A DNA stretch of 64,000 nucleotides from assembly GCA_028456385.1 (NCBI GenBank), contig JALNQF010000237.1, positions 1 through 64,000 of the forward strand, written 5' to 3'. The DNA is from Ophiosphaerella korrae. Lineage: Eukaryota > Ascomycota > Dothideomycetes > Pleosporales > Phaeosphaeriaceae. This document shows positions 43,684 to 55,479 of the stretch, in pieces (the stretch's first letter is position 1; each line of letters begins with the position of its first letter). Position numbers and translations under genes: made by a program. The notes below the pieces were generated by a model that saw only the letters and a program-made list of their open reading frames with translations, was not told the DNA's origin and made no database searches.

Positions 43684-44539
43684 ATGGCCTCGAAAGTACG
43701 CTCATCGTTCGAGCTGAAAGGCCGTAACTACGTGGTCACGGGCGGTGCTCAGGGAATCGGCCTAGCCTTGACTCGTGCAATTGCTGAAATGGGCGGCAAT
43801 GTTGCAGTGCTCGACTTACAAGACAAACCATTCAATGAGTTTGCACAGTTGGCCGATGAGAACAAAGTCAAGGTCCCATATTTCCGCGCAGATGTTGCCA
43901 ACGAGGACTCGCTCAAGGCAGCCTTCCAGGCTGCGGTCGAGACTCTAGGCAGTATTGATGGTTTGGTGACTAGTGCCGGTATTGCTCTTGAGAAGCCTTT
44001 TGCCACACATACCTTTGGAGAAGTCAATAAGATTTTGCAGGTCAATGTAAGTCACCCTCGATGGGCTCGTCCATATCATGTATATTAATTTGTTCAAATA
44101 GGTCGCCGGTACTTTCCTTGCGACCCAATTATTCGCTCAACAAGTAGAAAAACAGGGAACAGGGGGCTCAGCCGTCCTGATTGCATCCATTACATCACAT
44201 ACTGTCCTACCCAGTCACAGGATGTCTGCATACTCGGCGTCGAAGGGAGCGGTAAAAATGCTTTCACTAGCACTCTCCACCGAACTTGCACCTCTTGGTA
44301 TTCGGGTCAACTCGATATCTCCAGGATTCATAGACACGGAGCAAACCAAGTTTGTGCGCGACTCGAATGCAAAGATAGCCCATTTGATGTTCAACGCACC
44401 TCCGCTCAAACGGATTGGCACAACGGATGACCTGGTCGGGTCTGTGGTCTATCTTTTGAGCGACGCGTCCAGCTACACGACTGGTACAGATATTGCAATC
44501 ACCGGAGGTTTACATGTAGGAAGACAAATAGATACATAA
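43684..44539 (+). CDS. short-chain dehydrogenase/reductase
   Basis: Two exons (43684-44046, 44102-44539; intron 55 nt) give 266 residues. The classical SDR cofactor motif TGGAQGIG is at 19-26, with the VTSAGIA block in place of the usual NNAG, a serine in IASIT near 150, and the catalytic YSASK at 165-169. VRVNSISPGFI-like IRVNSISPGFIDTE is the conserved carboxy-terminal segment. An aspartate in VLDLQD after the second strand favours NAD over NADP. It could reversibly oxidise an aryl alcohol, diol or cyclohexadiene-diol in the pathway. No targeting signal is visible. Confidence 0.88.
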
Positions 44540-45402
44540 GTGCTTGAAATGAAAAGGCATGCGGATCAATTATACGCAATCCCCTCATCGGGAATCCGTG
44601 TATGCAACTTTGTAGATATAACAAATTGAGTTCTGAATTCTTGTATGTGGTGGATTCTGCAAACTCAGCACTGGTATATTAGTACCTTTCCTACAAATGC
44701 ACAACGATAAATAGCAAAGCAGAACTCGATAATGTCATGGATACTGTGTACCCAAGTACTTTATTTTTCTATAGTCTATATCCTCGGTCATCCAAATTTT
44801 GCATTCTTTCCTTCTAGGCCTAGAATATGCAGCTAGTGGTATCTCATTACCCGTCTGGAACCAAATAGCAGCTCTTAGTCTTTATGATTTTCTTGGTACG
44901 ATTCGATTGAAACCCAAAATTATTTGACTGATAACAGACTCTCTGCATCTAGAATACGAGCCCGTTGCGCACTAGACCAGTGCTCCTAGCGAGTCAGGTG
45001 TATTTGCGCGAGACGGCCCTGCAGCTACGGCTAAGTGAGAACCTCGCGACCCGCGTGTTCCGATATCTGCGGTTGGTCCGGTACGAACCAAACTAGCGTG
45101 GCGCCTGTGTCCCCGTGCTTTTCGGAACCTGCTACGTTTCTCTACCTCCGTTGGTGTGTTCCTCTTGATTATTGCAGGTCTATCATCCCGCACTATACAA
45201 TATCAATTCCGTGAACATGTGGGGCTATACCGATGCGCGAATGCTTGAAAGAATAGGTCTAAATACATGTGTACAGTACAGCGTCCTAGAATTTAAGACG
45301 TATTGGCATTCGCTAGCGAAGTCTTGAGCCAATTCCCGCTGTTTTTGATCCTATTCAACTCGCAAAATTATCGTGTAGAGCTCGTGACGCTGCTTCAATA
45401 AA
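44540..45402. other. intergenic region upstream of the FMO gene
   Basis: No gene is recognised. An arginine-rich minus-strand frame (45193-44972) has no domain and looks fortuitous. CGGAA/TTCCG copies occur at about 45058, 45122 and 45208. Confidence 0.4.
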
Positions 45403-47185
45403 ATGGGCGTCGAGTACGATCTCGTTGTAGTGGGGGCTGGTACGTAGAACGGCGACATTCACAGCCGCTCCAGTGTGCCATCTTTGATGCAATTAGGCCA
45501 CCACAGCTGACCATCATGAAACAGGCTGGTTCGGCCTCTCTGCAGCTAAGTCGTACATTGAATTACACCCTACCGAGTCTGTTTTAGTTGTGGATTCGGC
45601 AAGCTCTTTTGGAGGAACATGGTCCGCCGAAAGATTGTATCCAGGGCTGAAATCGAACAATCTTTATGGTTCCTATGAGTATCCTGACTTTCCAATGTCT
45701 GAATCAGTATACGGCGTTAAAGAGGGTCAACATATTCCAGCGGCTGTTTTGCATCAGTATCTCACAGATTTCGCAAAACACTTTGGCGTCTACGAGAAAA
45801 CGCAATTAAACACGAAAGTTGAGGAGATTGAGCCAAGCTCGACCGGAGGCTGGGTTTTGAAAGTGACGGTTTCAGCTGGCACAGCGGAGACCATCAGGAC
45901 CAAGAGACTCGTGCTGGCAACTGGTTTGACCTCACAACCCAATATTCCTGAATACAAAGGACAAGAATCATTCCAGGCGCCTTTCTTCCATGCTAAAGAC
46001 TTTTGCGCTCGCAAAGACACGGTCGACAGCTCTAACGTGGCTGTTGTAGTCGGAGGCGGCAAATCAGCATATGACATCTCTTATGCCTACGCAACAGAGG
46101 GCAATGCCACAGTCCATCTTATCATTCGACCAACCGGACAAGGCCCTGTATGGCTCGCACCACCCTACGTAACGCCATTCAAGAGAAAGATGGAAGAACT
46201 TCTGCATACACGATCACTGACATGGTTCAGCCCGTGTCCTTGGGGTGACGAGGATGGATTCGGTGTTTCTCGTGGCTTCCTTCATCGAACTGGTATGGGC
46301 CGACTACTCGTCGACAACTACTGGAACACCATGACCGCGGATCTGGAGCAAGCGAATGGATACCACGATCATCCTGAAGTTTTCAAGCTGAAGCCGTGGA
46401 ATTCGGCATTCTGGACTGGTAGTGGCATCGGTATTCACAATTTCCCGACCAACTTCTACGATCTAGTCAAAGAAGGAAAGATTCGTGTACACATTACAGA
46501 TGTTGCAAGGCTAGATGGCAAGACGGTGCACCTTACAGATGGCCAGGCTCTAGATACCGATGTGATGATCTGCGCTACCGGCTGGAAGAAGGATTTGCCT
46601 GTGAAACTTACAAACTTGGGTGAGGGAGGTACCGGACTGTCATACTCAACAGCAGAAAGGACCGACCTTATCAAAAAGGCGGATCAAGAGATCTTGGATA
46701 TGGCACCTGGACTAAAGAGACAGCCTGTGCTTCGTTACACGCGCACAGAGAAGGATCCCGTCCGCCTTTACCGATTTATCGTGCCTCCAAATCTCGTCAA
46801 CCAAAGGAATTTGGCTTTTGCTGGTCTGGTATCGACTGTCAGCACTGCTTTGTTTGCATCCACCCAAGGTCTATGGATTTCGGCGTTCTTCGACGGGAAG
46901 CTGGCGCGGATAGCCAAGACTGAGAAGGAGGTCACCGAAGAGGTCATGCGACATACCCAATTTGTTAAATGGAGGTATCCTTGCGGGTATGGCGACACCA
47001 TTCCAGATTTTGCCTTCGAATCGTTGCCTTACGTCGATCTATTGTTGAATGACGTCGGCGTCAAAATACTTCGTAAGCGTAATCAGATTGCGGAGTTGTT
47101 TGAGCCATATAAACCATGGGATTACAAGGGCATTACGCAAGAATATGTCGAGCTTCAGTCTGGGGAAGCCATAGGTAGCAAGTAA
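45403..47185 (+). CDS. flavin-containing monooxygenase (FMO/BVMO-like)
   Basis: Two exons (45403-45439, 45525-47185; intron 85 nt) encode 565 residues. The first exon supplies MGVEYDLVVVGAG, and the join completes the FAD motif GAGWFGLSAAK. The NADPH motif is VVVGGGKSAYDIS. The FMO signature region is FFHAKDFCARK, and VMICATGWKKDLP is the late ATG motif. Length and motifs fit fungal class B flavoprotein monooxygenases, which insert oxygen at N, S or carbonyl carbons. In an aromatic cluster a Baeyer-Villiger step on an aryl ketone or aldehyde, giving an ester to be hydrolysed, is one possibility. It is the last gene I assign to the cluster. Confidence 0.85.
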
Positions 47186-48109
47186 TTCACCTCAAATGCA
47201 AATTCAAATTCGGTTAAATACTCAATGTTGTAGCGTTTTATAAGCGTGATCAAGTAGATTATCTGGCTATGTGACAATTACTTTAGTTAAACTGCATCAT
47301 ATCATAGGTTTTTGATCGCTTTGGAAGTGCTCTACAATGTCTTGAATTCTCAACCTTGAAATCTACTAGTCAGTCGAACGTAAATCAGCCTGATCCTGAT
47401 GCTGTATTGCCATTCCTTATGTATCCGCTGATCAATACACGCCTTTCAGTTTTCCACCACCAAACCAACTGGTTTGAAGTTATATAATCCTAAGGTGAAT
47501 GTAAGAGGCCTGTCCGATATACACCAAACATTCTATGAGTTTCTGTCTCGAGGCTGGGCAGGCCGAGGCTACGTGCTAAGTAGTTTTAGTGTACGTAGTA
47601 TATTTATTAGGCAGGAATGCCTAATTGGAACCCGTGAGATAGGGTTACTGAATAAGCATCTTGACAAAACTGTTGATCGCTTGGAAGGTTCGACCATGAT
47701 GCTGCACATGAGTGGACTGTTCTGAGTTCCCATTGGTTTTTGGGCTAGTGGCCGTCATTATTCATTTTTCCTTTGTTCGTTGGAACTACGCCATCCGCTT
47801 GTTAATAAAGTTACACTGGTATGCTCTTGATTTTGAAGCGGTATACATAGAGTACTGATTAGATTTAGCTCTAGACTGGTTAGTATAAATAGACAAAAGA
47901 TGGATGGATATGGATTTCAGCGGAGAGTAACGATATTTAACAACGGTATCAGTATCTGGGTTGAAGGTGGACGTTATTCCGCCTCCTATTCCTATGCCTA
48001 ACCAGTTTTTTAGTAGACTAGGTGTGCAGGGTAAGAAGGACGTTGGTGAAGAGGGAAAACGATAGGGGGCTACATAACACGTATCGGATTAAAATACTAT
48101 TGACATATC
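47186..48109. other. intergenic region, nothing recognised
   Basis: A single 83-codon frame at 47474-47725 lacks any domain. The composition resembles ordinary intergenic sequence. Confidence 0.4.
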
Positions 48110-49519
48110 CTATTTGTGCTTTCTTCGGGAATGAGAGCCTCGCCGGGGCATACTATCTGGATCGAATGTATATGTTGGTACAAAGGTTCCAGCACTACCA
48201 CGAATGCGACCCGAAGAGCGACCCGAAGAGCGACCCGAAGAGCGACCCGAAGAGCGACCTGAAGAGCGACCCGAAGAGGGTTGACGAACGCGAATCCATA
48301 CATGTTCTTCTGAATCATGTGCAGCACATTCGCGGTGGTGACGTTGGCGAGTATCACTATATTCAGATATGGTGCTAGGCCGACCGGGATCATGGTGGCC
48401 ACGATAACGATGTTCTGAGACATACCATTCTCGATGTCCATTATTTGCGGACAGATACTCGCTAGGTTTTTCTTTAGTGGCAGAACCCGCACGACTAGAG
48501 TGTCGTGGAGTAGCAGGAACCTCCATTGATGTGTGGTGACTAACGGAAGGGCGTGCTGTTGATGGAGATGAAGGGAATAGACGCTCCAGTCGCGGCCGAG
48601 AACTATACTGACACGGACTTCGGCGTCCCAGAGTGTTAGATGTCAGGGTATCTCTTTCCGCTAGTGGTGTTCGAGGGAAGAGGCTATCATTATCATCCTG
48701 ATCGCCTGAAACCCTTGTTTCACGCTTCTGAATGCGACTTTGGTCGCCATGTCCATTAGCACGAGGCTGCCTTTGACGTCCATCGAGACCTTCATCAACC
48801 AAGGGTGGTTGAGACGTGAATTCAGAGTCTGCACCAAGTTTGACGGGTAAGCTTGCAGCCATAACACGAGCAGTCTCTATATCCTCACTATTTATGGTTT
48901 CCTTTGAACACGTCCGAATAATGAACGAACGAACCGATGCAATGCCTTGGCGACACTCGTCGATCAAGCCCAGACGGCAAAATCCACGCTCGATTAGCTT
49001 CTCTACCTCAATCAAATGTTGTTCGACAGCCAACACATCATCTCGATGTAGTGACGATAGACGAGTGCCATCCACGCCCTGGTTCTTAGCCTGCGCATGA
49101 TTGCTGGTGCCTGGCTGTGAATTTCCAGTTTGGTTTGAAGCCCGGTTCTCAGCTCGTGGTGAAGCACTGTCATTGAGTTCGTGCGGAATCTGACTAACAG
49201 CTGCGGGAGGGAGGCTCGTTACTTCGTAATATCGTCGAACTAGGCGTATATTCTCCCCAGTTCGACTGATGTCTTTAGCAAACCGAGGGTGAAGACGTTG
49301 TGGGTGTGCCAGAAGAGATGTTACATGTCGCTCGACATCGCCGCGCTCTTGCCACGTAAGCCGATCTCGAAGCCACTGATAAGATATTGGATGCACTGCG
49401 TTTAGCTCTGTATTTGAGCTTGGAAGATGGATGCAATCAACGAGTTCTGCATTACTAGTATCGTCTTCTGCCTGGAAAGATTCATCATAAGCATGGGTGG
49501 GTGCAGGCCGAACCGACAT
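48110..49519 (-). CDS. hypothetical protein with an SSGR tandem repeat
   Basis: This is a single-exon 469-residue protein with its ATG at 49519. I do not recognise a domain. Residues about 45-105 are acidic then basic and include SYQWLRDRLTWQERGDVERH. A helical segment at about 155-220 (DDVLAVEQHLIEVEKLIERG) could be a coiled coil. The carboxy half is rich in serine, arginine, histidine and proline, with about six consecutive SSGR units followed by a basic tail ending RRKHK. This resembles disordered nuclear or RNA-associated proteins of plant-associated ascomycetes, but no function should be assumed. It is intact despite lying near decayed DNA. Confidence 0.6.
   Translation of the reverse strand: MSVRPAPTHAYDESFQAEDDTSNAELVDCIHLPSSNTELNAVHPISYQWLRDRLTWQERGDVERHVTSLLAHPQRLHPRFAKDISRTGENIRLVRRYYEVTSLPPAAVSQIPHELNDSASPRAENRASNQTGNSQPGTSNHAQAKNQGVDGTRLSSLHRDDVLAVEQHLIEVEKLIERGFCRLGLIDECRQGIASVRSFIIRTCSKETINSEDIETARVMAASLPVKLGADSEFTSQPPLVDEGLDGRQRQPRANGHGDQSRIQKRETRVSGDQDDNDSLFPRTPLAERDTLTSNTLGRRSPCQYSSRPRLERLFPSSPSTARPSVSHHTSMEVPATPRHSSRAGSATKEKPSEYLSANNGHREWYVSEHRYRGHHDPGRPSTISEYSDTRQRHHRECAAHDSEEHVWIRVRQPSSGRSSGRSSGRSSGRSSGRSSGRIRGSAGTFVPTYTFDPDSMPRRGSHSRRKHK
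48204..48282. repeat. 12-bp coding tandem repeat (GAGCGACCCGAA)
   Basis: About six units of 12 bp lie inside the hypothetical gene. On the minus strand they encode repeated Ser-Ser-Gly-Arg. One unit carries a single change (CCTGAA). Length variation here would change protein length by four residues without shifting the frame. Confidence 0.85.
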
Positions 49520-50417
49520 TTGCTTTGGTGTGCACCTCAGGTGGAAGTGACTCTAGCTAGTGTCAAAGCCTTCCTTAACCAGGTTTTATGACGGAAAACG
49601 GTAATACGTGGCTAGACGCTCGTACGAAAAGCGGAATGGCCCTCGTTGAGTTGACGATGGAGAGAAACTGTAATTTCTTAGTTGAGGAGAGATTAAGGTA
49701 GAGACACCAAAAGCTTTTATGTATTAAATAGGCCAGGATCATTATTTGATAATTTGTTCTCGCATTGTGTGTTAATACTGTAGTTAAGTACGATTTCCTA
49801 GACCACAATTCACTAGTCTGGCTAAGAAAGTCAAACAAGATTACATTGTCGTATTCGAAAGGTTTAGACTCAACTGAAAAGGTATTCGGTTATCTTAACT
49901 GGCATATTTTTTTCGTCATGATAGATGTCGGACCATAAATATTGCTGATCCTAACTGCGAAAACAAGCCTGTAATAATGAATAAGAAAATGTTACGCTAC
50001 ATAGAGATGTGGAGTATATGGCAATAAGCTTTGTAGATTCATTGTGATTATATGGTCTGAAATAGTGAATGTGATGTTGCCGACTATAACAACTACACGA
50101 CAGGAGATTTTCACTCCCGGCTGGAGGACTTGATACCGGAAGCGAAAACTCATCTCCGAACCAACTCATCCTCGTAAGGATAAGAAAAACAACTTCATGA
50201 ATTGAGAGCCTTGTATTTGTTGCGATCTTAAGTTACGGTTGAGAAGCTAGACATAAACATCAATGCCATAATCTTCGAAATTTGCAAAGTGAAATTTATT
50301 GAATCAAGTTAACCCTTAATTAGGAACAATATAACTCGCTCACTACTTGCAAAAGTAATGAAAGATTGCACTATTGTATCCAAGCCCAATCTTGAACACA
50401 TATAGGTCGTTCTAGAT
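49520..50417. other. intergenic region, nothing recognised
   Basis: This is the upstream region of the hypothetical gene plus the 3' flank of the protease gene. Short open frames have no domain content. Confidence 0.4.
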
Positions 50418-51525
50418 TTAGCAACCTGCATAGAGAGCTGTTTAGACGTTAGCGTGTGCCAACGAGAATAGCACTCATGAACATACCTTGAGCAAAGAGA
50501 CTGTAAGTATCCGCATGGTTAAGGTTCTGGGAAGCGGAAAGACTGCGGACAAAGTTGTATCCATAGCCTCCGTAATCGCTGGTGCCCTTGACTGCAGTGA
50601 GATGGGTCACTTCATGAAGAACAGTGGTAGCCTGGTCTTGAGCGTGGCATGTGCGGCTGAGAGCAGGAAGAGCACTGAAGAAAAGTGGGCAGTTGACCAT
50701 CTGAGAGGTGGATGGAGATGTGTATGCCAATACACCGCTGGAGCAAGCACCAAGAATATCGCTGCAGTAGTAGCGGGAGCTACCGGAAGTAGTTGAGCCG
50801 CATTGTGTTGCGACACGGTTGAAAACGCCCTGGACTGTGGATGCGGTGCTGGAAGAGGTACTCTTGAAATATTCGTTCAGCTTAGCAGCGTTGTTGGCTG
50901 CGGCAGAGGCTGCGGTACGGGCAAGAGATGCGCAGTTGGAGAGCGCGGTCGTGGTGGCGGAAAGGCGAGAACCAGAGCAGTCAGACTGAACGACAGTGCG
51001 TTTGGCCAAGTCAATCCAATCGCGGCGGACCTTGCCAGCCTTGGCCCCATCAATCACTGTGGAGACCTTGTTGCTAGTGAAGGGAACGGCGCCAGCAATA
51101 GAGGTGGAGTCAAGCTCAGCGTAGGAGAAGGCACCCTCGGTGAGGATATCGAACTCGCCACCAGCACTTAAATCGTGAGCAATGGCAATGTCAAAGGCAG
51201 CCTCGATAGTCTCACCAGCCTTCAGAATCTGAAAAGCAGACTCGTCAAGGTTGGCAGTGCTGACGCGGAGACGGATGCCATCGAAAGTAACCTTATCTCC
51301 AGCCTTGAAGACCTCAACCTTCTCAACGTGAGAGTCATCAAAGAAGGTACCGGTCTTGAAGAGCTTGAGGTCCTCTGAGCCGGTGTTCTTGATGGTAGCC
51401 TTGACAGCGGTATTACCAGTGACTTCGAGAGAGACATCGAGAGGAGAATCGCGTTTGTCAAGGGCAACAGACATGGCGCTGGCCAAAGAAGCCAGGGCGA
51501 CGACAGAAATTGTCTGGAACTTCAT
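50418..51525 (-). CDS. deuterolysin-type secreted metalloprotease (M35)
   Basis: Two exons (51525-50487, 50437-50418; intron 49 nt) give 352 residues. The 20-nt last exon encodes LYAGC, restoring the family ending ALYAGC; without it the frame would run into a spurious tail. A signal peptide (MKFQTISVVALASLASA) leads a propeptide of about 155 residues. KR at 175-176 (DLAKRTVVQ) is the likely processing site, leaving a mature enzyme of about 176 residues, the usual size. The zinc motif is HEVTH at 304-308 with the downstream GTSDYGGYGY and NHADTYSLFAQ, the aspzincin aspartate included. It degrades basic proteins outside the cell. It is not an obvious part of the aromatic cluster. Confidence 0.9.
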
Positions 51526-53950
51526 GACGAACGGGTGTATGAATCCGGAATAAGGGTGTTGATGGCGCTGGATGCGGGATGGAAAGCCTCAAACATAACG
51601 AAATGTATGGCATTTTATAGATTGATGTTTGCCATACATCGGTTTTTCCGCGGCTGGCTATCTTCTCTTGCAAGGTTGTGTATAGACATTGTTTCTAGGT
51701 TAATCGCGAAAAGGAAGTTAGAAACAAATCCCATGCTATGCGATGCGAATTCAAAAACCAGGCCACTAGATACAGGCTTTCTGCATCGGATGAACAACGC
51801 CGAAACGGGCATCTCGGTAGCTGGTAGCCCGCTAATACTCGTGGAGGTCCTCCTTGAATTTCCCGGACGATCGATGATCTCTGTGTATCGTGTATCTATA
51901 ACTATCGATCATTACCTCTTTCAGGTGACATTGCAATTTTGCCAAGATCAGTACTGTCCGGGGTGAGGAGCGGAGGTCGAAGCCAAGCTGCGCTGGATAG
52001 TGTTCACCTTCCCGTTATAGCCAGCCAAGATAAAAAGTATGATCAAACACCGAAACTAGGCGGAAATATCACAAATGATTCGCCGGCAGCCTTTAAGGCC
52101 AGGACAAGACATACTCGAGGAAGGACTCATGAGGTTCTTATCCTCATAAAACCGGGCTCGGCAAGGTGGTTATCTGATGCAGCTGCCTGCGCTTAGTATT
52201 GGCATAATGCACTCACCTACCCAATAGAGTAATACTGAAAGTGTAGAAAGATTGGTGGCTTCGATAGCACAAACCACACCTTATCGCAATCTCATATTTC
52301 TTTGAATCGACCTGCTGATCGTGGCACAGCTGCCGATGCACCCCGCGATTCTCAGGACTGCTGCACGTGTTGGGCGGAACGACGGGAGAATGCGATTCAA
52401 GTGGCTTGATGACGCTTGGCGGGTCTAGGGATAGCAAACTGCCGAATTGCAATATGAGGGCCTTTGTTTGCTGAACCCTTTTCAGTCGTGACAATGCAAC
52501 TTGCGCAGATGATGACTCGAGGCTCAATTATATTGTTGACATGCTTCTCTGACTAGTTTTTCATATATGTCTCTAGGTATTCAATCCATGATTTTAACTG
52601 ACAGTAGGCTCCAATCTTAATGGAGAGGAGTGTATGCAAACCGAAAATAAATTCCAGCACTTGGGCCGTTCATGAATCAGATAGTACATGACAGGTCTAA
52701 TTATTGTTAATATTAGACAGAGGCTCTTCAAGTAAGAATAATATCCTAGGTATCTCCTTCAATCGTAACTAAACAAGGCTCAGTTACAACGCAGGTCCAT
52801 GTTGCTTCCAAGGTTGTGCCTGTTGGGCCATTTCGCAGTCGAATAAAGTATTGCAGAAATACTTCTTCTTCTTCTTCAAGTGTTATAAGATTTCAGATTG
52901 AGATGATTCTTTCATTATACGCAAGAATTGGAGGAGCGATCGTCGTCAAAGAATTGACGATTTTAGACGTTTCTTGAGGCACTAGATTTTCATTTTCAAC
53001 GCTTGCCTTCAAATGCCTCAAGGGCAGCTTAATCTCCAGAAAGTGTGGCTCTTGATCTACTTTCTGATCTGGCGTGCATGCCTAGGGCGTACCTAAGGCC
53101 ACAGCATACTTCAAGAACGTCCGTATATAGTGAAAATATGCCTAGCGTTCTGGCCCGCTGATTAGACAATCAGTAGAAGCGCACAGGTAGTATCGGGGTT
53201 ACCTAACTGGAGTCTCCTACCTCACCACTGGCACACTCTGAATGTTTATAAATCTCAAGGATTGGCAGAATTACAGGAGATTGTAGGATTATGATGCCAT
53301 GCGGTCTTCGGTCTACCATGACCAGATTATTTCGCTAAAGGAAACGTCGGAGCTGCTACGGACTAACTAATCTTAGATAATACTTGTAGTAATAAGAGGT
53401 CGAAGAAGTTATTGAATACCTTACTACTAGAGTCTAGCTAGACCTTCATTTTATATTTGTAGAGGACATGTGTTCTTCCTAACTAAGGCTCGGGCAAAAC
53501 TCGAGCCCATAACAGGCACCTGGACTAGGTATTCACGTGTTGGTCACTCAAGAAAATTTCATTGACTACAGCAGGTCCTAATTCTTGCAAAGTCATCTTA
53601 TATCGATAGTTTGGCGCTATAGATAGCAACCAAATCTTATTCATACACATCGATCAATTGTAGGCCACGAATATGCATAAATAAATCGAAGCACGTGCTT
53701 TGAGAAGATATAAGTCCCATGTCTAGTCCGCATTGGAAAATCAATTCACCTCGTCAGTTTCACTTCCTTCGATAGAGTGGTATGAAACTTGTTGGCTCAC
53801 AATGAAGAGCACCACGGGTGTTATTTCTATCAACTTTGTCTTAATATTCTAAAAGTATCTCGGTCTACACTTCCTCAACCCAGACATCGAAACGAATACT
53901 CCTCCCGACCGCGCCATGTCCCTTATTAAACTAGCCAAACGTATCTCGTT
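51526..53950. other. 2.4-kb stretch without recognisable genes
   Basis: Open frames of 65-143 codons between 51535 and 52530 show no domain. The part nearest 51526 is the promoter of the protease gene. From about 52550 rightwards the sequence becomes more A/T rich with no coding pattern. Confidence 0.45.
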
Positions 53951-53979
53951 TTCACCAGACACGAAACCCACCTGTGGTA

Positions 53980-54500
53980 GACTGAATACGACATACCAAC
54001 GAACAAATTTCGAGTTTACAGCCCGGGAAAACATGCGCCCCCTCCGAATATTGAGTGGCAGGACACATCATTCATGACAGATCCATTCTTCAACTTTATT
54101 CAACTTAAGGTTTTCGTAGGTACTGAAGATGAGGTATGTGATCTTGCAATTACACAAGATGCACCCAATCGAAATCAGGGAAGAGTAGAAAATCACCCTC
54201 GTTCGTCGGAGATTATAACGAAGTTGGTACACGATTTCGCGGATAACGAAGAGTCATTGGTGGATGAGCTTGTCGAATGCGACTAGATCCTGATGTCAGT
54301 GAACAGTGAAAATGGCAATGTCCTTGATGTGCTTCTGCACAAAACATTGGACATCGAAAACTCTGAATATTTAGATAGAGATTAGTACGGCGGACTATTA
54401 TGGGAGCCCTTGGACAATGTATACTGTTCTACTCCAATAATCAACGCTGTTGATTATTCGAACCTTTTTGGTTGTTTGCCGTGGAGTAGAGCTGCGTTCT
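53980..54500 (+). pseudogene. decayed gene of unknown family (possibly ankyrin-like)
   Basis: A plus-strand reading runs through FRVYSPGKHAPPPNIEWQD, TDPFFNFIQLKVFVGTEDEV and SSEIITKLVHDFADNEESLV to a TAG at 54284. It continues with NGNVLDVLLHKTLDIE to a second TAG at about 54385, and on through CSTPIINAVDYSNLFG. Both stops would be glutamine codons before a C-to-T change. NVLDVLL and TPIINAVDYSN are reminiscent of ankyrin repeats, but the match is weak. Confidence 0.4.
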
Positions 54501-55479
54501 AACATTTGCAGTACCAAAACTTGCCCTAAAATAATACAATATTTTAAGTTAGTTAGAATATAGTAATAAAATAAAATTAGGAAATTTAGGTTATCATCAA
54601 GCTAATATATAAAGTATAGGAGCCTATCTTGTTACTTTATTTTACCTAAATAAAGTATTGAGAGCTTTTAAAAGTACTAATAGTATTAATCTCCGAATAT
54701 TCTAGTACATATTATACTTAGGTTTTATAAATTCTTTACCAACTACAAAAATTATCGCACGCTTCTTAAAAATGTCATTTTCTTAACTTCGGATCGAGAA
54801 GCGAACATAGCAGAGACTAATAATCCTAGCGCTTCTTTAGCCTATAGGTAGACCTCTTAAAAGCAGCGCTGTTACTAATACGCGAGTAGCGTAAAACTCT
54901 TCTACGGGGTAGACGCACGCAGTGTATAGTCTATTAGGGCTAACTTTGTATTAAAAGAAAAACCTGCGGACTTACCTACGTATAAAGTTGCAAACACGCA
55001 ATTCCTCTATACTTAACGTAGTTTACAAGCAAGTAACGCGTATAAGCGAGTAACGCACCCTACTAACTTTACGCACCTATTTAAGCGCACAACTTAACAA
55101 CGTAGTAGAGTAGAGAGTATATATTTATATAATAAATCAAGTAGTAGCTTCTCTATCTTTCTTATATATACGTAAGTTGTACTTAGTCTCTCTGTACTTT
55201 TTATAGCGTGCGCGAGCCTAGCAACTTAAGCCTAAACGCTACTTACTCTCGCGCTATTTACAATTAATCTAGTAATTAGCCTCTAGTTAAGTAATTATAT
55301 CCTCTCCCTATCTCTTTGTTAAGACTCCTTTCTTCTAAATCTACTTCTTTTTTTATAATTTACGCTTACTAGCTACTTTATTAGCTCTCTTAAGACTAGA
55401 GATCTAATTATATATTAACTTAGCTTCTAGTATTATTATATAAGCTCTCTTTTTAAGTTAATTAATTATATTAATAATT

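Noticed and set aside
44972..45193. Arginine-rich 73-codon frame, or a tRNA in the GC-rich patch
   Set aside because: No tRNA cloverleaf or T-loop sequence could be built, and the frame lacks any domain.
50449..50487. Uninterrupted carboxy-terminus of the deuterolysin gene
   Set aside because: Reading straight on gives a foreign 11-residue tail, whereas a 49-nt intron with good splice sites restores the conserved LYAGC ending.
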